A stretch of 64,000 nt of DNA from Monosporascus cannonballus (taxonomy: Eukaryota > Ascomycota > Sordariomycetes > Xylariales): NCBI GenBank assembly GCA_004154925.1, contig QJNS01000266.1:42810-106809 (forward strand), written 5' to 3'. Both the position numbers and the translations under genes were made by a program. Positions 60,801-64,000 of this stretch are shown in pieces. Under the pieces are notes generated by a model. That model was not told the DNA's origin, did no database searches, and saw nothing but the letters and a program-made list of their open reading frames with translations. The first letter of the stretch is position 1. The number at the start of each line of letters is the position of its first letter.

Positions 60801-62652
60801 TAAGGGTGTTACCGCTATCTGGGTGAAGCAGAAAGAGGTTGGTTGGGACAGGGATAATAAGGTCATCGCTCCGGTTGATGCTACCGAAGCTGGGCTCGTT
60901 AAGATCGCGAAGCTTAAGGAGCTGCCTAATGCCTTCGTGTCCGAGGCAGCCGAAGAGCCTGCCGCTCTGCCGATCCGAATCGCCACGCGATCGTCTTCAA
61001 AGGAGACTCCGCCTCCTCGGGCAGCCTACCAGGACCAATCCGGAAAAGGCGCGGAGAATAATGCAGCCGCGAACTTGCCCTCCGAGCGCAAGGAAGCGGA
61101 GGCCCCCATCACACCCGTCAACCAACTTGATAAGGCCGAGAAGAAGACGAGGAAGAAGAGAGAGAAAGCTGCCGCTGCTGCTGCTGCCGCGGCGGCGGAG
61201 AAGCTTACCGTGGATAATGCTCAAGCCAACGGCGTCTCCCACTCACCGCGCGCCGGTCCCGTTTCTGGAAAGAACGCAGAGACTAGAAACGCGCCATCTG
61301 TGCATAGTGCGATGTCACCGGAGTCTGTTCATTCGGCTGTCAAGCAGATTGAAACTGGTCTGCGTGCTAGCTTGTCGGGTATCATCGCAAGCGAAATGAA
61401 GGACCATAGGACCAAGATCGAGGCCGAGTTCCGCGGTCGTGAGGAATCTTTCAACCATAGCCAGCAGAACTTACTGCACTTGGTCTCTAGTGTTCTTAAT
61501 GAGAACGTCCAAGGGGTTTTGAGTAAGATTGTGAGTGACCAGTTTGAGGATAACGTCGTTCCGGCTGTCACGAACACCGTCACCAAGACCATCACGGAGC
61601 AACTTGATAGCAAAATCGGCGGTCGGGTCTCTCACTCGATACAAAACCAGATGCAGAAGCTACTGCCCAACGCTGTCACACAAGCTCTCCAGAAACCTGA
61701 GCTTGCAAAGGCTATATCGGATAAGGTCGTGAGCAGCGTGGCCATGGATATGGAGGAGAGCTTCCGCCAGACGCTCCTGAACACTATTACCCCTATATTC
61801 AGCGATATGGCAGTTGCTGCCTCTCGCTCGGTCGTACAGGATGTTCAACGGCGTACTGCAGAGCAGATAGAACTTCTCGAGCAGCGACATGTTGCAGACA
61901 GCCATAAGATCGACCAGCTTACGGCATTGGTCACTCGACTGTCCGATACGGTCTCTGCTATGGCTGCTACGCAGTCCCAGTTCCAGGATGGCTTCCTTAA
62001 GATGCAGCAGCAGCTGTCTAACCGCGTTCCAGTCTCCCAACCTCAGCCGTCGCAGTCCCACTCCCATTCGTATGGGAGCCCCCCAGGAAGCTCGCATAAT
62101 CAATTGGTCCCGTTTGCGAACAACAGTCCGGCCACTAAGGATTCCCAGCTGCAACATCTGATCGCCGACGTCGCCTCTCAGATGGAACGTGGCGATTACG
62201 AGACGGGCCTGATCCGATGGCTACAGGGCGATCGGAAGCACGAAGTTTTCGACAAGTATATCGTCAAATTCAATCCGAACTTTCTGCAGGAACTGCCGGT
62301 GCTTGTATCCCTCTCGGTTGGAGCTGTAATTTCGGAGGAACTCGATGGTCCGCTCCTTCGCGAGAGGGTCAGCTGGTTGGAGATTATCTTGCACGGCTTG
62401 CATTCTACGCTACCAGATATCGTATGTACACGACTTCCGTTTGGTAATGACGAAACTGACATGCTGTTACAGGATCATCAAATTCGCGATGTGGTGCCGA
62501 ATATCATGAGCCAGTTCATTGCTCGACTCGAGGCCCTTTTCCTGCAGGTCAGCAGCAGAGCGCCAAGCGACCCCATCCTGAAGCACCTCTCCAACATGAA
62601 CCTGATGGCCAATCGTGTGAGAGATGTTGCAACTCACCATGCCCGGTACTGA
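57805..62652 (+). CDS. EDC4/Ge-1-like mRNA-decapping scaffold protein
   Basis: EDC4/Ge-1 proteins (Pdc1 in fission yeast) link Dcp1-Dcp2 in P-bodies. Order here: disordered N-terminus rich in Q, N, S and P with short NLLxLL-type motifs (residues 120-230); an acidic helical stretch (about 430-515); a WD40-type region (about 553-1,050) with FSPDDTTIVSLDKSGRVKFW and NHTLQLWDLA; a basic patch and ten alanines (about 1,112-1,132); long helices predicted as coiled coil (about 1,170-1,405); a Q/S/H linker; and a helical C-terminal domain (from about 1,450; MERGDYETGLIRWL, then PILKHLSNM). WD region followed by coil and helical tail is the Ge-1 layout. The uninterrupted frame has 1,615 codons; removing the probable intron 62,422-62,472 gives 1,598. 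The ATG follows a CT-rich leader. EDC4 identity is by layout and motifs. Confidence 0.85.
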   Translation: MASYGPPPGGNDSNSHHLQAMFARMQAARNNQEEDSSSNHDLLSRFSTYNHGNNQQNYYDQSAADSPILGSSDNFPLPAAPSPPGNFSHSHHPPGLGNPGPVGSMPSSNTAANNSDQSANLLNLLKFSGSGHQKSQLSPPTTAGQTQYTSFDGTISLPHSSIQPPLHAPVPMPADPQGLLATLMKGTMGGEGSAPEAFAPKQPWHSTAPSANTQAYLLNLLHRPKPSQNDLPSTNESSQPPTLTPPSLNNSATDHSRDYSQLKQALSANASQDNTPMQFKLEKNSQANSPSAKFEHTSPASSQHDSNRKPAKFDYANPFDEFAAPPRQTGTPRSTASGAPAPADPPNPPAAGNAQLPATSTFQILKKASSATSSPGAAQDNKRSDSHRSSIASPQVLRKLDETPTLETERGSKPSPSATVVPANGAGEESRETVADAMSDLADKADKEAQEAIDKAVHEEVQAKISHEIQNMMRAGTDAEFQEAAEVAAKDIKQELDRKENEGVLEDTYSPRTAQAIRDIVEDAAHGPVADSWESAEADEIVVIEEEEEPTPVKVYNFPMKPWISINMQDNEEPRPQFRDEVVLDIARLKKEFDQIDRNLVSATESYMAYGMSKAGGLRVIRQDDGKDAKLFTDTKDRIFNVAVSSTPSDLNATPKECIIGTGISGTVYYVQIKNGEKDHLDDPHPEQYGFALPPISSQEGDTPGGVLKTRARTSSAHPDYFAVGRGKTISIIWPAYIMQNNLFKPGHDRVVDTEKLSKQCALRINTGKAGKDFTFSPDDTTIVSLDKSGRVKFWDVQDLTAADEGSDPRFPMPAQTSLEVKEPLMTLNTTPEGEKAWPTSVLLLDKQRPYQKRCALRYMIVGMKQNHTLQLWDLALGKPVQEFNLPHTKESDAVCSVMYHPASGMIVVGHPTRNSIYFLHLSAPKYTIKGLSQVDYIQKLVAKDSSIPEPDSTAVISGVREYSFSNKGVLRSLDILPTPAASSDGEEPTLFELYAMHSKGVTAIWVKQKEVGWDRDNKVIAPVDATEAGLVKIAKLKELPNAFVSEAAEEPAALPIRIATRSSSKETPPPRAAYQDQSGKGAENNAAANLPSERKEAEAPITPVNQLDKAEKKTRKKREKAAAAAAAAAAEKLTVDNAQANGVSHSPRAGPVSGKNAETRNAPSVHSAMSPESVHSAVKQIETGLRASLSGIIASEMKDHRTKIEAEFRGREESFNHSQQNLLHLVSSVLNENVQGVLSKIVSDQFEDNVVPAVTNTVTKTITEQLDSKIGGRVSHSIQNQMQKLLPNAVTQALQKPELAKAISDKVVSSVAMDMEESFRQTLLNTITPIFSDMAVAASRSVVQDVQRRTAEQIELLEQRHVADSHKIDQLTALVTRLSDTVSAMAATQSQFQDGFLKMQQQLSNRVPVSQPQPSQSHSHSYGSPPGSSHNQLVPFANNSPATKDSQLQHLIADVASQMERGDYETGLIRWLQGDRKHEVFDKYIVKFNPNFLQELPVLVSLSVGAVISEELDGPLLRERVSWLEIILHGLHSTLPDIVCTRLPFGNDETDMLLQDHQIRDVVPNIMSQFIARLEALFLQVSSRAPSDPILKHLSNMNLMANRVRDVATHHARY
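62422..62472 (+). other. Probable in-frame 51-nt intron in the EDC4-like gene
   Basis: GTATGT donor, AAACTGAC branch site and TTACAG acceptor lie within the C-terminal domain. At 51 nt (17 codons) without a stop, the intron is invisible to frame scanning. Splicing joins LPDI to DHQIRDVVPNIM, a continuous helical sequence. The retained 17 residues (VCTRLPFGNDETDMLLQ) look out of place. Confidence 0.75.
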
Positions 62653-63704
62653 TCGCGCGATTATCGGAGATTGATCGTTACTACAGCCGAAACCGATCGA
62701 TATACACGAGGGCATCGAGTCCGGTTTTCCGGAATTCGACATGGCGACCCTAGTTAATGAGTGGATGTCGGTTCGACTTTATTGACCAGCGTTCACATGC
62801 ATTGACGACCATCGTGGCTACAGCCCAAGTGCTGTTCATCTCTTTTTCTTTCTCCCTGGTTAATTAGCGATTCATAACGACGGGATGATGTTCTTCAACT
62901 CAGTATGCGCGGCGTCATGGCTGCATAAATGCAAACTTTGCGTTGCCTTGTTATGGCTTGGGTGTTGCGGTCCTGCACTTTCTCCCGGAATTTTAGCATG
63001 ATGATCTGTAGGGGAGCTGTCGTCCTTTAAGAGAGATGGATACCCAATAGATCGGCGTGGAACCATGGTCACCTGGAGGCCGGTGGTATATGGAGATTCG
63101 GGGGTGGAATAGGCACGGCTTTTATGGGTCGACGGCACACTTACACATACTCCCTATTCTGCCTTTCAGGGACTAGCGGTGATACTCTTTTCACCTTGCA
63201 CGTAGTTCGGGTCACATGTAAAAAAAGAAAAAGAATTCGAGACGAGCTATATCAGAATTATCATTTGCTTACCTCCCGGGTCCCATCTATGATTATATCG
63301 ACTGGGCCATGGACTGCTTACCGCTCTCTATAAAAGGATATTGGAGTACTCCTAGATCCGGTGCTTGAGATCCATATACAACCGGGCACTGACCTGTACG
63401 CCAACAATACCTTTGGCATTCATATCCTGCAAAAGGGCGTCGAAGGCCCTGCTCCAGCCTTTGTATCCAGTAGAACCGAAATCATCCGACCCTCGTATAC
63501 ATATACATCTATGAGGGTTCGATGCAACCCGCACTCGAACGTGTTTACATACATACATATACAAGGAGTTCCTCGACTTCGCCATCCCAACTACCTTAGC
63601 CAGATGGTATCACATCATACATGCATCCGTCCATTCGTTCGCTTCCCGGGCGTCGACAGCCGATCCCCTGTCCATACGCCCCAACGGTCCTACGTATCCC
63701 GATC

Positions 63705-63726
63705 CGGTCGGTCGGTCGGTCGGTCG
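63705..63726. repeat. CGGT tetranucleotide microsatellite
   Basis: Five and a half perfect CGGT units. Confidence 0.9.
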
Positions 63727-63963
63727 CTCACCCAATCCATACCCAGGTATATACATGTTCCAAGGAGACCGCCGGAAGGGGTTGTGTGTGTATAGCCGGT
63801 GTGATTAAAACCGAATTAATTACATCGCTCTGGGTATCCAGCCGCTGCTCGCGTCTGCTGCACCTATCCAGCCAAACTAGAACTCAGGAAAATGACAGAC
63901 AAGACGGACACATATACACAAGACAACACCTCGCTTTCCGTCATCATCGCCGCGCGCTCTGTG

Positions 63964-64000
<37 letters not shown>
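63964..64000. repeat. Poly-A run at the window end
   Basis: At least 37 consecutive A, running off the right edge. It could be a genuine homopolymer, the tail of a retroposed sequence, or an assembly artefact. No polyadenylation-type signal or target duplication can be judged without the other side. Confidence 0.8.

Larger units (their letters stand above)
62653..64000. other. 3' flank of the EDC4-like gene, no supported gene
   Basis: About 1.35 kb. Open frames (up to 144 codons) have no motif and include simple repeats. TACATACATACATATAC lies at about 63,547-63,562. The next gene, if any, is outside the window. Confidence 0.5.

Noticed and set aside
1..64000. CRISPR array, rRNA, or telomere repeats
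   Set aside because: No regularly spaced repeats, no rRNA core sequence and no TTAGGG array were seen.

Overview
The window comes from the nuclear genome of a filamentous ascomycete (Pezizomycotina, most likely a Sordariomycete). It carries a 744-residue NADH dehydrogenase 78 kDa subunit gene, short introns with GT..AG ends and CTRAC-type branch sites, a Fot1/pogo-type DNA transposon, and signs of repeat-induced point mutation (RIP). I recognise families, not the species. No previously undescribed functional system is evident. The most unusual content is the reconstructable nest of mutated transposons and the split-gene structures in the gene-rich part.

Positions 1-44,089 form an AT-rich block with no intact gene. 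It is built from transposons degraded by C-to-T and G-to-A change. From left to right: a decayed coding remnant at the left edge; a Ty3/gypsy fragment (about 960-4,830, minus strand); an LTR-like remnant near 6,100; an LTR retrotransposon (9,451-18,297) carrying two nested insertions, a Fot1/pogo-like transposon (12,629-14,467, TA duplication) and an almost unmutated solo LTR (14,714-15,068, duplication ATTTA); a short inverted-repeat element (18,366-18,546); about 10 kb of near-featureless AT desert; a GC-normal island (29,289-29,702); a full-length Ty3/gypsy element (30,602-38,239, duplication TATTT); and a full-length Ty1/copia element (38,693-44,089, duplication CTTAC) whose outer LTR edge is exactly the border with normal DNA.

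Positions 44,090-64,000 have balanced base composition and five genes. These are a SelO-type protein AMPylase (44,865-46,838, plus), a multi-pass membrane protein of unknown function with one intron (48,620-49,873, plus), the mitochondrial complex I 78 kDa Fe-S subunit in six exons (52,111-54,713, minus), a small two-exon predicted membrane protein (55,701-56,212, minus), and an EDC4/Ge-1-like mRNA-decapping scaffold (57,805-62,652, plus) with a probable 51-nt intron hidden inside its reading frame. The genes do not form a pathway. SelO and the complex I subunit both act in mitochondria, but their proximity looks incidental. Spacers of 1-2 kb hold simple repeats and nothing else I can support.
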